Shown here piece by piece: positions 16,592 through 25,181 of a stretch of DNA of 64,000 nucleotides; position 1 is the first letter of the stretch, and every line of letters begins with the position of its first letter. This DNA comes from Oscillospiraceae bacterium (GTDB taxonomy: Bacteria > Bacillota > Clostridia > Oscillospirales > UBA644). The stretch covers positions 62,001 to 126,000 of the forward strand of contig SVMT01000002.1 of the NCBI GenBank assembly GCA_015067305.1, written 5' to 3'. Under the pieces are notes generated by a model. It searched no databases. It was not told where the DNA came from and saw only the letters and a list, made by a program, of their open reading frames with translations. A program made the position numbers and the translations under genes.

Positions 16592-17344
16592 TTAACCAAG
16601 TAAGACATCGGTAACAAGCATTAAGCAAAAACCTACAAGTAAAGAGTAGGTTGCTCCTCGTTCACACCCGTGTGCGTGAGTTTCGGGAATCATTTCATCG
16701 CTGATCACATAAAGCATCGTCCCTCCCGCAAAAGCCAAGGCAAAAGGCAAAATAGCAGATGCTATACTTACGGCAAAATAACCGAGTAATGTACCTACGA
16801 CCTCAACGATCCCTGTAATCATAGCGCAAATGAAAGTTTTCTTTGGTGTAACACCTGCGGCTATCATGGGACCGATTATTACCATTCCTTCGGGAACATT
16901 CTGCAACGCTATACCACCTGCAATTATAAGAGCCTGAGAGACATCACCCGAACCGAAACCGACACCTGCTGCAATACCTTCGGGAAGATTATGAATAGCA
17001 ATCGCCATAACAAAAAGTAAAACTTTACTCAAATTCGCATTATTATGAGATTCTATATCAGGACCGATCAGTTTGTGTAAATGTGGAACCAGTTTATCCA
17101 CAACATTTAAACAGAGCGCACCTGCAAAAATTCCGACAACAGTTATCAGTAATCCAAACTTTCCACCATATTCAAGAGAGGGGAGTATAAGTCCAAGAAC
17201 AGCAGCTGCCAACATAACTCCTGCGGCAAAAGATAATACTATATCCGTAAATTTATGGGTTACATTTTTAAATATAAATCCTATTAAAGCTCCAATAACA
17301 GTTGCACCGCCGACACCTGCGGCTGTAAGTAATACCATTTCCAT
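16592..17344 (-). CDS. ZIP-family divalent metal transporter (ZupT-like)
   Basis: A 250-residue protein with eight predicted membrane helices. Helices 4 and 5 hold the ZIP metal-site motifs HNLPEGIAAGVGFG and NVPEG. ZIP proteins import zinc, iron or manganese; the metal is not evident. It ends with a short loop typical of the family rather than the His-rich loop of eukaryotic ZIPs. It is 10 bp downstream of the glycosylase gene on the same strand and convergent with the His-rich NifX-like protein. RBS GAGG supports the ATG at 17344. Confidence 0.9.
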   Translation of the reverse strand: MEMVLLTAAGVGGATVIGALIGFIFKNVTHKFTDIVLSFAAGVMLAAAVLGLILPSLEYGGKFGLLITVVGIFAGALCLNVVDKLVPHLHKLIGPDIESHNNANLSKVLLFVMAIAIHNLPEGIAAGVGFGSGDVSQALIIAGGIALQNVPEGMVIIGPMIAAGVTPKKTFICAMITGIVEVVGTLLGYFAVSIASAILPFALAFAGGTMLYVISDEMIPETHAHGCERGATYSLLVGFCLMLVTDVLLG

Positions 17345-17354
17345 ATTTTCAACC

Positions 17355-17831
17355 TCATATTTTTATTACATACCATGATTTTACAAGTTTCTCAATTGAC
17401 CAAGCTGCATTTGCAGGAGATGTTGACGGCAAACAGAGCGCAGGTCTTCCAATCAATGGTAAGACATATTTATTATAATACTTTTCTGCAGTTTTACCGT
17501 TAACAAATATCTGCTTAATATTAGCTTTATTCAGAATAATACTCAGATCATTCGGAAGAACATTCCGTATTGAACTGTCGGAACTTCCCGAGATCTCACA
17601 AGAAGAAATAACATCCCATACCGCAATTCCGTAATCAAGAAGAAATCTACGCTTTTTCTCAATAGTATCAGGAACTTCAGTATCAAATACAGTTGCGACA
17701 ACTTTCCAAAAACGATTCTGCGTATGACCATAGAAAAAACCGACTTCACGGGATTTTACGGAAGGGAAGCTTCCTAAAATCAAAATTCGGGAATTTTCAT
17801 CAAAAACAGGTTCTATCGGATGTATGACCAT
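17355..17831 (-). CDS. DNA-deoxyinosine (hypoxanthine-DNA) glycosylase
   Basis: A 158-residue member of the uracil-DNA glycosylase superfamily with the motifs of the hypoxanthine-specific branch: ILGSFPSVKSRE, GFFYGHTQNRFW and LPSTSPANA. It removes deaminated adenine (hypoxanthine) from DNA as the first step of base excision repair. Full length for the family. GAGG precedes the ATG. The gene is first in a short unit with the ZIP transporter; no functional link is apparent. Its presence near a nucleoside deaminase may be chance. Confidence 0.85.
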   Translation of the reverse strand: MVIHPIEPVFDENSRILILGSFPSVKSREVGFFYGHTQNRFWKVVATVFDTEVPDTIEKKRRFLLDYGIAVWDVISSCEISGSSDSSIRNVLPNDLSIILNKANIKQIFVNGKTAEKYYNKYVLPLIGRPALCLPSTSPANAAWSIEKLVKSWYVIKI

Positions 17832-18062
17832 AGACGACCTCGATTCATTTTATTAACAACATAATTATACTACATTTAAAAGAAAAAGTCAAGCAAAAAA
17901 GCAGCCAAATGACTGCTTTTATAAAAAATATTCATAATGCTTTCTATATTCACTCACAGAATAACGATTCTTCGATAAAATATATTCAACTTGCAATAGT
18001 AAATATATTGAATTAACAATTATTTTCCCAACTCACAGTTGAATTATTATAGTTCTGAACAC

Positions 18063-18091
18063 TTGATTTTTCATAAGAAATATGTTATAAT
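18063..18091 (+). promoter_or_regulatory. Promoter of the SDR-MBL operon
   Basis: TTGATT-17-TATAAT, 17 bp before the GTG start, so the leader is very short. Confidence 0.75.
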
Positions 18092-18108
18092 GTATATGGT
18101 GATAAAAT

Positions 18109-18978
18109 GTGGATATAAACAAATGGTTTTCTGAAAACACATATCCTATAAAAGATAAAACTATTGCAATAACAGGGGCTACAGGCGGCTTGGGCAGAGA
18201 AATTTGCAAACATCTTGCATATCTCGGTGCAGATCTTATTTTTGTAGACAGAAACAGAGAAAAATCTGAAAAATTCGGAAATGAACTTATATCTGAATTT
18301 CCAAATATTTCAATCACATATATCACCGCAGATATGGAAGATATTGAATCAGTAAAAGAAGCCACAGAGAAATTGAACAATTCAAATATTGACATTTTTA
18401 TTGCGAATGCAGGAGCTTTTCGTATCCCACGTAAAAAATGCTCTACAGGATTCGATAATATTTTTCAGATAAACTATATGTCCCCGTATTATATTATAAC
18501 TAAAATTTTACCTGTATTGAAAAGTAAGAAGGGTAAAATCATTGCAGTTGGAAGCATTGCACATAAATTTACAAAAATAAACAAAAACGATATAGAACTT
18601 CTGAATTGCAAGAATGCTGAAAAGGTATACGGAAACGCAAAACGTATTTTTATGTTTTCTCTATACGAGCTTTTTCAAAATGAAAGGGAAGCCTCTCTCA
18701 GCATAGTTCATCCCGGAATTACATATACGAATTTAATGGCGAATTATCCGAAATGGTTATCTGTAATTATAAAATATCCGATGAAAATAATCTTTATGTC
18801 TCCCAAAGAAGCATCTTTATCAGTGATTAAAGGCATATTTGACAAATGCAATAGTTACGAATGGATAGGTCCGCGAGTTTTCGGAATATGGGGTAAACCG
18901 AAGGTGTCAAAGCTTAAAAGGGCTGACGATAAGGAAATAACTATATTAAAAACAATATATAATGAGGAAATATTATGA
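18109..18978 (+). CDS. Short-chain dehydrogenase/reductase
   Basis: A 289-residue SDR with the Rossmann motif GATGGLGRE (~23-31), NAGA (~99), a catalytic Ser region (VGSIAHK) and YxxxK (YGNAK). It uses NAD(P)H to reduce or oxidise an alcohol/carbonyl group; the substrate is unknown. The start is GTG with GGTGA upstream; an ATG two bases earlier is out of frame. The stop overlaps the next gene's ATG (ATGA), so the two are translated together. The C-terminal part has a hydrophobic patch like those of retinol-dehydrogenase-like SDRs. Confidence 0.85.
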   Translation: MDINKWFSENTYPIKDKTIAITGATGGLGREICKHLAYLGADLIFVDRNREKSEKFGNELISEFPNISITYITADMEDIESVKEATEKLNNSNIDIFIANAGAFRIPRKKCSTGFDNIFQINYMSPYYIITKILPVLKSKKGKIIAVGSIAHKFTKINKNDIELLNCKNAEKVYGNAKRIFMFSLYELFQNEREASLSIVHPGITYTNLMANYPKWLSVIIKYPMKIIFMSPKEASLSVIKGIFDKCNSYEWIGPRVFGIWGKPKVSKLKRADDKEITILKTIYNEEIL

Positions 18979-19787
18979 AAAATACAAAAATGTACGTAAT
19001 GACAGAAACAAGTCTATTTATGATGTCATACGTTTTTATAACAAATAAAGGTAATTGTATTATTGTTGACGGTGGACGTCCTGAGGATGTACCACTCTTG
19101 CGTGAAAAAGTTAAAGGACATCCTATCAAAGCATGGTTTTTGACCCATCCTCATTTTGATCACATTTCGGCATTTAATGACTTAACAAAAAATCAAGATC
19201 CTGACTTTACATTCGAAAAGGTTTATTACAATTTCCCGTCATTGGAATTTGCAAAGACAACCGCAGATGACGACGAAGAATCTCTTCCCAATTTTTATAA
19301 TTTGCTCCCATGCTTAGAAGAAAAAGCACAGAAAGTACATACAGGAGATGTAATTACCATAGACGATATTACGATTGAAATCCTGTACCATTTCGACGAA
19401 AATGACAAAGCCTATGACTTTATATATAAAACAATCAATGACACTTCAATAGCATTTCGCATTAATACGCCCAACTCATCTGTAATTTTTTTAGGAGATC
19501 TCGGACCTGAAGCGGGGGAGATTCTCGCTGAGCAGGGAGAAGAAAAACTCCATGCAGAATATTGCCAAATGGCTCATCACGGACACTCAGGCGTTGGCGC
19601 AGATGTTTATATTCTGATCAACCCCCGTGTATGTATGTGGAATGCGCCAGAGTGGCTGTGGGAAGAACCGGGGGATCTTGTAGACTACCGTCGTTATGGA
19701 CTGAAAAGAACAAGGCTTTGGATGGAACGACTCGGAGTCAAGGAACACATTGTAACTAAAGACGGAACGGCAGAAATAGATTTATAA
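18975..19787 (+). CDS. Metallo-beta-lactamase-fold hydrolase
   Basis: A 270-residue MBL-fold protein with HxHxDH as THPHFDHI (~55-62), a later metal Asp in FLGDLG and a His in MAHHGHSG, which complete the two-metal site. The fold in this form resembles ComEC/lactonase-like hydrolases. The substrate is unknown. It is coupled to the SDR gene by a 4-bp overlap. It is the first of three MBL-fold proteins within 6 kb (others at 20291 and 23386), all of different subfamilies. Confidence 0.8.
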   Translation: MKNTKMYVMTETSLFMMSYVFITNKGNCIIVDGGRPEDVPLLREKVKGHPIKAWFLTHPHFDHISAFNDLTKNQDPDFTFEKVYYNFPSLEFAKTTADDDEESLPNFYNLLPCLEEKAQKVHTGDVITIDDITIEILYHFDENDKAYDFIYKTINDTSIAFRINTPNSSVIFLGDLGPEAGEILAEQGEEKLHAEYCQMAHHGHSGVGADVYILINPRVCMWNAPEWLWEEPGDLVDYRRYGLKRTRLWMERLGVKEHIVTKDGTAEIDL

Positions 19788-19887
19788 TAAAGAAAACTTA
19801 AAAACAGAGGTGGATGAAGTTTAGTAGTCCATCTCTAAAGCTTTCAAGCAATTTATGAACTATTTATGTCTTTACACTTTACCTATT

Positions 19888-19916
19888 GACAAACACGAAT
19901 CTTTGTGATATAATAT
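19888..19916 (+). promoter_or_regulatory. tRNA operon promoter
   Basis: Perfect TTGACA-17-TATAAT, 26 bp before tRNA-Leu. Confidence 0.9.
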
Positions 19917-19942
19917 ATGAGCACTAAATGAGTTGCACATCT

Positions 19943-20031
19943 GCCGGTGTGGCGGAATTGGCAGACGCCCGGGACTTAAAATCCCGTGAAACGAGAGTTT
20001 CGTACCGGTTCAAGCCCGGTCACCGGCACCA
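19943..20031 (+). tRNA. tRNA-Leu (anticodon TAA)
   Basis: Class II tRNA with a long variable arm. Acceptor arms GCCGGTG/CACCGGC, anticodon loop ACTTAAAAT, T-loop GGTTCAAGC, encoded CCA. 89 nt. Confidence 0.97.
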
Positions 20032-20057
20032 ATATGCCGAACCGGAAAATTAAATAT

Positions 20058-20134
20058 CGCGGAGTGGAGCAGTCCGGCAGCTCGTTGGGCTCATAACCCA
20101 AAGGTCGTAGGTTCAAATCCTGCCTCCGCAACCA
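20058..20134 (+). tRNA. Initiator tRNA-fMet (anticodon CAT)
   Basis: CGCGGAG...CTCCGCA with the unpaired C1-A72 that marks initiators, three G-C pairs below the anticodon (GGGCTCATAACCC), and an encoded CCA. It lies 26 bp after tRNA-Leu and is co-transcribed with it. Confidence 0.97.
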
Positions 20135-20142
20135 AAAAAATT

Positions 20143-20168
20143 CCTCGGACTTGTTCCGAGGATATTTT
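20143..20168 (+). terminator. tRNA operon terminator
   Basis: CCTCGGA pairs with TCCGAGG, followed by a T-rich tract. Confidence 0.85.
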
Positions 20169-20290
20169 TTACCTCTTTACATTACACTCTTCATTAATCT
20201 CTGCAAGGAAATTTTTGGGGAAATAATAAGTAATTTGGAGATTTTCATTACTATTTGGGCGGACACTTTAGCGACAGAATGGAGATTAAA

Positions 20291-21727
20291 ATGAAAAAGA
20301 CTTATGTTACTTCTATGCCAAACCACATCGGTGCTTTTCTTAAAGCCAGTAGGTGCTTTTCCTCTTTAGGTATAAATATAACGAGAGTCAGCTACAATAA
20401 AGCAGTTGACTCGCATACACTTTTTATTGATGCAGAGGGAACTGATGAACAATTAAAAAAAGCTGATGTTGAACTTGAGAAGATTGGATACTTACAAAAC
20501 GGTGGAAATAAGACAAGCGTAGTTTTAATTGAGTTTTGTCTTAAAGACGAACCTGGTAGTGTTACCAATATTTTAACATTAATTAATGACTTTAATTTCA
20601 ATATTTCATATATAAGTTCTCAGGAAAACGGAACTGATTATCAGCTATTCAAGATGGGACTATATGTTGAGGATCACGAAAAAATAACTAAATTTTTAAA
20701 AGAAGCAGAAAAGCTGTGTAAAGTCAGAATCATAGACTATAACAGTTCGGAAAAAATTTATGACAACAGCATTTTCTATAACACTTATGTACTTGGATTA
20801 TCTCAAACAATGGGATTATCCGAAGACATTCGCAAGAACTTGTTAGTTCATGTAAATCTGGCGATGCAGACACTTGATGAGCAAGGTCTATCTCCATATA
20901 GAACATTTGATAGTATAAGTAAATTCGCTGAATTACTCGGAACATATAAAAATAAAAAATTCATTCCAAGAATCAGCACGCACAAAATAACAGATAATAC
21001 CGAGATTACATTGATAGAGCCTCCATGCGGAAGCAATACAATAATAATTAAAAGTAATGAAGAATTTTTGTTTATAGACAGCGGATATGCCTGCTACAGC
21101 GAAGAAATGATTCAAATTCTGACTAAAATAGTACCCAATTTTCATACTATGAAGAAAACTGTTCTCGTAACCCATTCCGATGTTGACCATTGTGGTTTAT
21201 TACCAATCTTTGATGAAATAATAGCTTCACATAAAACAGCTCAATGTTTGAAAAATGAGTATTTCGGAAACGATGGATATAGAGAAAAAAATCCTATACA
21301 TAAACCTTATATCAATATTTGTAAGATTCTAACATCGTATACGACAGTTGATCCTAAAAAAATAACTTCATTATGGAATGATATTGAGCATTTAACAGAA
21401 CCTCTTACCCAAATAGGATTTTATGACTTTGGGGAACTTCATTTTGAAGTATATGAGGGGAAAGGCGGACATTTACCGGGAGAAATAATACTCATTGACT
21501 ATACAAATAATATTGCAATAACAGGAGATATATACATTAACGTACATGGTTTAACCGCTGAACAAGCTGAATATAACCAATATGCACCAATCCTTATGAC
21601 CTCTGTGGATACAGATCCAAAACTCTGTGCTGAAGAACGCAAGGCAATTATGCAACGTTTAGGTGTTGGAAATTGGCAGATATTTGGTTCGCACGGATTC
21701 AAGAAAGATTATTCCGTCAATATATAG
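20291..21727 (+). CDS. ACT-ACT-metallo-beta-lactamase fusion protein
   Basis: A 478-residue protein. Residues ~1-70 and ~75-150 look like tandem ACT domains (NHIGAFLKASRCFSSLGINITRV; DEPGSVTNILTLINDFNFNISYISS), the small-molecule sensing fold that usually binds amino acids. A helical linker follows (~150-230), then an MBL-fold domain (~235-460) with HSDVDHCG as the metal motif, GGHLPGEI and TGDIYI. Start at 20291 (GGAGA upstream) rather than 20255. ACT domains regulate many amino-acid enzymes, but an ACT pair joined to an MBL hydrolase is uncommon. It lies just before glnA, though glnA has its own promoter. The substrate and effector are unknown. Confidence 0.75.
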   Translation: MKKTYVTSMPNHIGAFLKASRCFSSLGINITRVSYNKAVDSHTLFIDAEGTDEQLKKADVELEKIGYLQNGGNKTSVVLIEFCLKDEPGSVTNILTLINDFNFNISYISSQENGTDYQLFKMGLYVEDHEKITKFLKEAEKLCKVRIIDYNSSEKIYDNSIFYNTYVLGLSQTMGLSEDIRKNLLVHVNLAMQTLDEQGLSPYRTFDSISKFAELLGTYKNKKFIPRISTHKITDNTEITLIEPPCGSNTIIIKSNEEFLFIDSGYACYSEEMIQILTKIVPNFHTMKKTVLVTHSDVDHCGLLPIFDEIIASHKTAQCLKNEYFGNDGYREKNPIHKPYINICKILTSYTTVDPKKITSLWNDIEHLTEPLTQIGFYDFGELHFEVYEGKGGHLPGEIILIDYTNNIAITGDIYINVHGLTAEQAEYNQYAPILMTSVDTDPKLCAEERKAIMQRLGVGNWQIFGSHGFKKDYSVNI

Positions 21728-21778
21728 ATTCGGCACAATAACAAAAACAAAATATTTTTAAATATTATACGTAAACTA

Positions 21779-21807
21779 TTGATATTTCACTAAAAATATT
21801 GTATTAT
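21779..21807 (+). promoter_or_regulatory. glnA promoter
   Basis: TTGATA-17-TATTAT, about 40 bp before the glnA start. Confidence 0.7.
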
Positions 21808-21846
21808 AAATATGGTTACAAAACAACTTAAATTTAGAGGTGACTT

Positions 21847-23271
21847 ATGAGTAAAACAGTACAAGACATCCTTGAAATGATCAAGGAAAAAGACATTCAA
21901 ATGGTTGATTTCAAAATGGTCGACATCAACGGTCAATACAGACACGTTACTATTCCGGCTCAGAACTTTTCAGAGGAAACGATGAAAAACGGTATAGGAT
22001 TCGATGCTTCAAACTACGGTTATGCTGTAGTTGAAAAGAGTGACATGGTATTCATTCCTGATCCAGACACGGCGGTCATCGATCCTTTCTGCACTATTGC
22101 TACGCTGTCTATGACAGGTAATGCAATGATCATTGATACTCCGGAAAACAGACCTTTGCCCCAATACCCCAGAAACATTATCAAGGCTGCAGTTCAACAG
22201 ATGAAGGATAGTGGAATTGCCGATGAAATGTATATTCTGCCTGAATTTGAATTCTATCTTTTCGACAATGCAGGATGGGAAGTCAGCGGTAGGGAAATCA
22301 GCGCTCACGTAGATGCACAGCAGTCTTATTGGAACAGCAAAACAGAAGGTCTTGGCGTTGTAGTTCCCAAACAGAAAAACTACCACATCGCTAAACCTTT
22401 TGATATTTCATATGAATGCAGAAGTGAAATGTGTCTGCACATGAAAGACGCAGGTATTGAAATTAACTATCATCATCCCGAAGTTGCAGCTTCCGGCCAG
22501 TTTGAGATCGAACCCCAGCTCGGTGAAGTCGTTCATATGGCTGACGCTACAATGATGATCAAATACATAATCCACAATACAGCTCTTCAGTACGGAAAAA
22601 CAGCAACATTCATGCCAAAACCCATTTACGGCGAAGCAGGTAGCGGTATGCATGTTCATATGCTTCTCATGAAAGACGGTAAGCCCGTATTTTCTGACGA
22701 TAATGGCTACGCACATCTCAGCGAAACAGCTCATTATTTCATGGGTGGTCTTTTGAAACACATTGCATCACTTTGCGCTCTTACAAACCCAAGCACAAAC
22801 TCATTCAAGAGACTTGTTCCCGGATTTGAAGCTCCTGTTACAGTTGGGTATGCAACATCCAACAGAAGTGCAGTAATCAGAATCCCCGCATATGCAAAGA
22901 CTCCCGAAAAACGCAGATTTGAGCTTCGTAATCCCGATGCAACCTGCAATCCCTATTTCTGCTATGCAGCAATTCTCATGGCAGGTCTTGACGGCGTAAA
23001 GAACAAGGTCGATCCTCACGCAAACGGCTGGGGTCCCTACGATGTTAACCTTTACCACCTTCCCGAAGAAGAAAAAGCAAAACTTCAGGGATTGCCAACA
23101 TCTCTTGACGAAGCACTCAACGCACTTGAAAAGGATCACGACTACCTCACCGCAGGCGGAGTATTCCCCGAAGAGCTTATTAAAAACTTCGTTAAAACAA
23201 AACGTGAAGAATGCAGACAGATGGCGGCTATTCCTCACCCCGCAGAATACGACAAATACTTCAATCTTTAA
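21847..23271 (+). CDS. glnA: Glutamine synthetase type I
   Basis: A 474-residue GSI, which makes glutamine from glutamate, ammonia and ATP. Seen: the beta-grasp N-terminus, metal and substrate motifs (LPEFEFYLFD, GSGMHVHMLL), the NPSTNSFKRLVPGFEAP loop and the RIP.Y...RRFELRNPD active site. The C-terminal region NLYHLPEEE retains the Tyr that is adenylylated in enterobacterial GSI, with length and sequence closer to the ~470-residue GSI-beta form than to the Bacillus 444-residue GSI-alpha. No adenylyltransferase gene is in the window, so such control is unproven. A second, unrelated GS (type III) lies at 51682. RBS AGAGGTG; flanked by its own promoter and terminator. Confidence 0.95.
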   Translation: MSKTVQDILEMIKEKDIQMVDFKMVDINGQYRHVTIPAQNFSEETMKNGIGFDASNYGYAVVEKSDMVFIPDPDTAVIDPFCTIATLSMTGNAMIIDTPENRPLPQYPRNIIKAAVQQMKDSGIADEMYILPEFEFYLFDNAGWEVSGREISAHVDAQQSYWNSKTEGLGVVVPKQKNYHIAKPFDISYECRSEMCLHMKDAGIEINYHHPEVAASGQFEIEPQLGEVVHMADATMMIKYIIHNTALQYGKTATFMPKPIYGEAGSGMHVHMLLMKDGKPVFSDDNGYAHLSETAHYFMGGLLKHIASLCALTNPSTNSFKRLVPGFEAPVTVGYATSNRSAVIRIPAYAKTPEKRRFELRNPDATCNPYFCYAAILMAGLDGVKNKVDPHANGWGPYDVNLYHLPEEEKAKLQGLPTSLDEALNALEKDHDYLTAGGVFPEELIKNFVKTKREECRQMAAIPHPAEYDKYFNL

Positions 23272-23285
23272 TATTCAAACAATAG

Positions 23286-23312
23286 AGACGGGTCGAAAAG
23301 ACCCGTCTTTTC
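23286..23312 (+). terminator. glnA terminator
   Basis: AGACGGGTC-GAAA-AGACCCGTCT followed by TTT. Confidence 0.9.
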
Positions 23313-23324
23313 TATGTGAAAGTA

Positions 23325-23353
23325 TTGACAAAAGCATTTCGTTATGATATAAT
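23325..23353 (+). promoter_or_regulatory. Promoter of the 23386-29812 operon
   Basis: Perfect TTGACA-17-TATAAT, 32 bp before the TTG start. No comparable promoter or terminator is evident until 29822. Confidence 0.85.
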
Positions 23354-23385
23354 TAAGAAAATAACAAAAAGAGGAAGGATTCCCT

Positions 23386-24060
23386 TTGAAAATCACATTT
23401 CTTGGTACAGGAGCCGCAGACTGGGATTTTTACAGAGACGGACATCTTGACGGGTACAGACGAAATGCATCAGCGCTTTTAGACGATATATTTTTGATTG
23501 ACCCAGGTCCATTGGTGCTTAATGCTCTTGAAACATTTGGAAAAGATCCGAATAAAATACTCTACATTATCAATACCCACAAGCATCCCGACCACTACAA
23601 CGAAGACACAATTGAAGCCCTTAAAAACGCTAAATTCTATTACATCGCACCTGATACGGAAATCCAAATAGGAAAACACTTTATAAAGGCGTTAAAAGGA
23701 AACCATGCCACTTGCAATGAAGTAGTTCATTTTATAATTTCTGATGGCGAAAAGAAGTTATTTTACGGATTAGACAGCTCTTGGCTGATGTACAACGAAT
23801 TTCAAGCTATCAAAAATACAACTGTGGACTATGCGGTATTTGACGGAACTTTAGGTGATGTTGACGGAGATTTCAGAATATTTGAACACAATAATTTGAG
23901 AATGATTCGCGAAATGAAATTAACTCTTGAGCCCTATATAAAAAGATTCTGCCTCTCACATATGGCAAAAGAAACACATCTTCCACACAATGAACTTGCT
24001 GAACTAATGAATAAGGTTAACATCGAAACAGCTTTTGATGGTTACGAAACTGAAATATAA
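23386..24060 (+). CDS. MBL-fold phosphodiesterase-like protein (PhnP/RNase Z-like)
   Basis: A 224-residue MBL-fold protein starting KITFLGTGAADW, with HKHPDH as metal motif, and FYGLDSSW and LSHMAKETH providing the later metal ligands. The opening FLGTG pattern and motif order fit the cyclic-phosphate phosphodiesterase (PhnP) and RNase Z branch. The start codon is TTG with AGGAAGG eight bases upstream; no ATG is in a suitable place. It opens a long operon. The substrate is probably a phosphodiester (inference from branch). Confidence 0.8.
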   Translation: MKITFLGTGAADWDFYRDGHLDGYRRNASALLDDIFLIDPGPLVLNALETFGKDPNKILYIINTHKHPDHYNEDTIEALKNAKFYYIAPDTEIQIGKHFIKALKGNHATCNEVVHFIISDGEKKLFYGLDSSWLMYNEFQAIKNTTVDYAVFDGTLGDVDGDFRIFEHNNLRMIREMKLTLEPYIKRFCLSHMAKETHLPHNELAELMNKVNIETAFDGYETEI

Positions 24061-24097
24061 CTAAATTTTAAAAATATTCTAAAGGAGAAAACTCAAA

Positions 24098-24889
24098 ATG
24101 GACTGGAACAAAGAACTTTATGGGGAAAATGAAAAGCCTCTCGACAGGTTAGTAGATGGATACAGCTACACATCTATATTCAGAAAAATCGCATTTATCG
24201 GCGACAGCTTGTCTTCAGGAGAATTCGAAACAAGAGATGAAAACGGTAATGCTGGATATCATGATCTTTTTGAATACTCTTGGGGGCAGTACATTGCAAG
24301 AAAAAACGGTCTTACCGCGTATAACTTTTCAAGAGGCGGAATGACAGCAGTTGAATACCTTGACAGCTTTGCTGAGAATAATGGCTTCTGGAACAGAGAT
24401 AAAGCCTGTCAGGCGTATGTTATAGCACTTGGAGTAAACGATATTCTTAACTGCAATATGGACATTGGCTCTATTTCAGACATAGATGAAAATGATTACA
24501 ATAATAACAAACCCACATTTATTGGAAATTACGCGAAAATAGTCAGCAAATATAAAGAGATCGCTCCCGATGCAAAATTCTTTTTTGTAACTGTTCCAAA
24601 GGAATCATCACGCGGAGATGAAAGAAGCAACAGAGCTCTGAATCTCAATTCTGCAATCAAAGCATTGGCTGAATATTTTGAAAACGCATACCTTATAGAC
24701 CTTTATGAATACGGTCCGGACTACGATGAAAAATTCAGAGAAAAATTCTTCCTTTACGGACATCTCAATCCAATCGGATATATTTTTACAGCACGAATGA
24801 TCGACTCCTATATTGACTATATAATAAGACATAACCCCAAAGACTTCTATTGTGCAGGATTTATCAATACAGATATAAAATATAAATAA
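24098..24889 (+). CDS. SGNH/GDSL-family hydrolase
   Basis: A 263-residue esterase/lipase-like protein with block I GDSLSSGE (nucleophile Ser), a Gly block (SRGGMTA), GVND (block III Asn) and HLNPIG (catalytic His). There is no signal peptide, so it acts inside the cell or on imported glycans; members often remove acetyl groups from sugars. This fits an operon that also holds a polysaccharide deacetylase and a GH110-like protein. RBS AAAGGAG. Confidence 0.85.
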   Translation: MDWNKELYGENEKPLDRLVDGYSYTSIFRKIAFIGDSLSSGEFETRDENGNAGYHDLFEYSWGQYIARKNGLTAYNFSRGGMTAVEYLDSFAENNGFWNRDKACQAYVIALGVNDILNCNMDIGSISDIDENDYNNNKPTFIGNYAKIVSKYKEIAPDAKFFFVTVPKESSRGDERSNRALNLNSAIKALAEYFENAYLIDLYEYGPDYDEKFREKFFLYGHLNPIGYIFTARMIDSYIDYIIRHNPKDFYCAGFINTDIKYK

Positions 24890-25131
24890 TGAAAAAGATA
24901 TCAGTCAAAAAGTTGGTTGGAATTATATTATCTGTTATCGTAACAACAGTTATAATATGGATATTTTGGGCGAATACGACTCTTGAGTTAAATACTTACA
25001 AGGTCTACAATCCAAGCTCAAAGAATAATTCAACAATGATCGTCAGCAGAGGAATTAGCAACAGTTTATTTCCGTTAAGATTCAACAACAGACCTGAAGT
25101 TGCACTCATAGAATTAATAAAAGAAAAATAG
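24889..25131 (+). pseudogene. Metallophosphoesterase (YkuE/YaeI type), internally deleted remnant
   Basis: An 80-codon frame. Its first ~45 residues (membrane helix then WANTTLELNTYKV) match the N-terminus of membrane-anchored calcineurin-like phosphoesterases, and its last ~30 residues (TMIVSRGISNSLFPLRFNNRPEVALIEL) match the C-terminal tail of the same family. The whole catalytic core between (DLH, GD, GNHE, GHTHG motifs) is missing, in frame. The start overlaps the previous stop (TAATG). It is almost certainly not a working phosphatase; it may be a fossil or a small membrane protein that persists because it does not disturb operon translation. Confidence 0.75.
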
Positions 25132-25181
25132 CAAATGTTTCCATACATGATATAAAAACACTTATAATTAGGAGAACCTAT

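Noticed and set aside
17895-17922. Hairpin AAAGCAG/CTGCTTTT in the gap before the SDR operon
   Set aside because: It looks like a minus-strand terminator, but no minus-strand gene lies upstream to need it; left unassigned.
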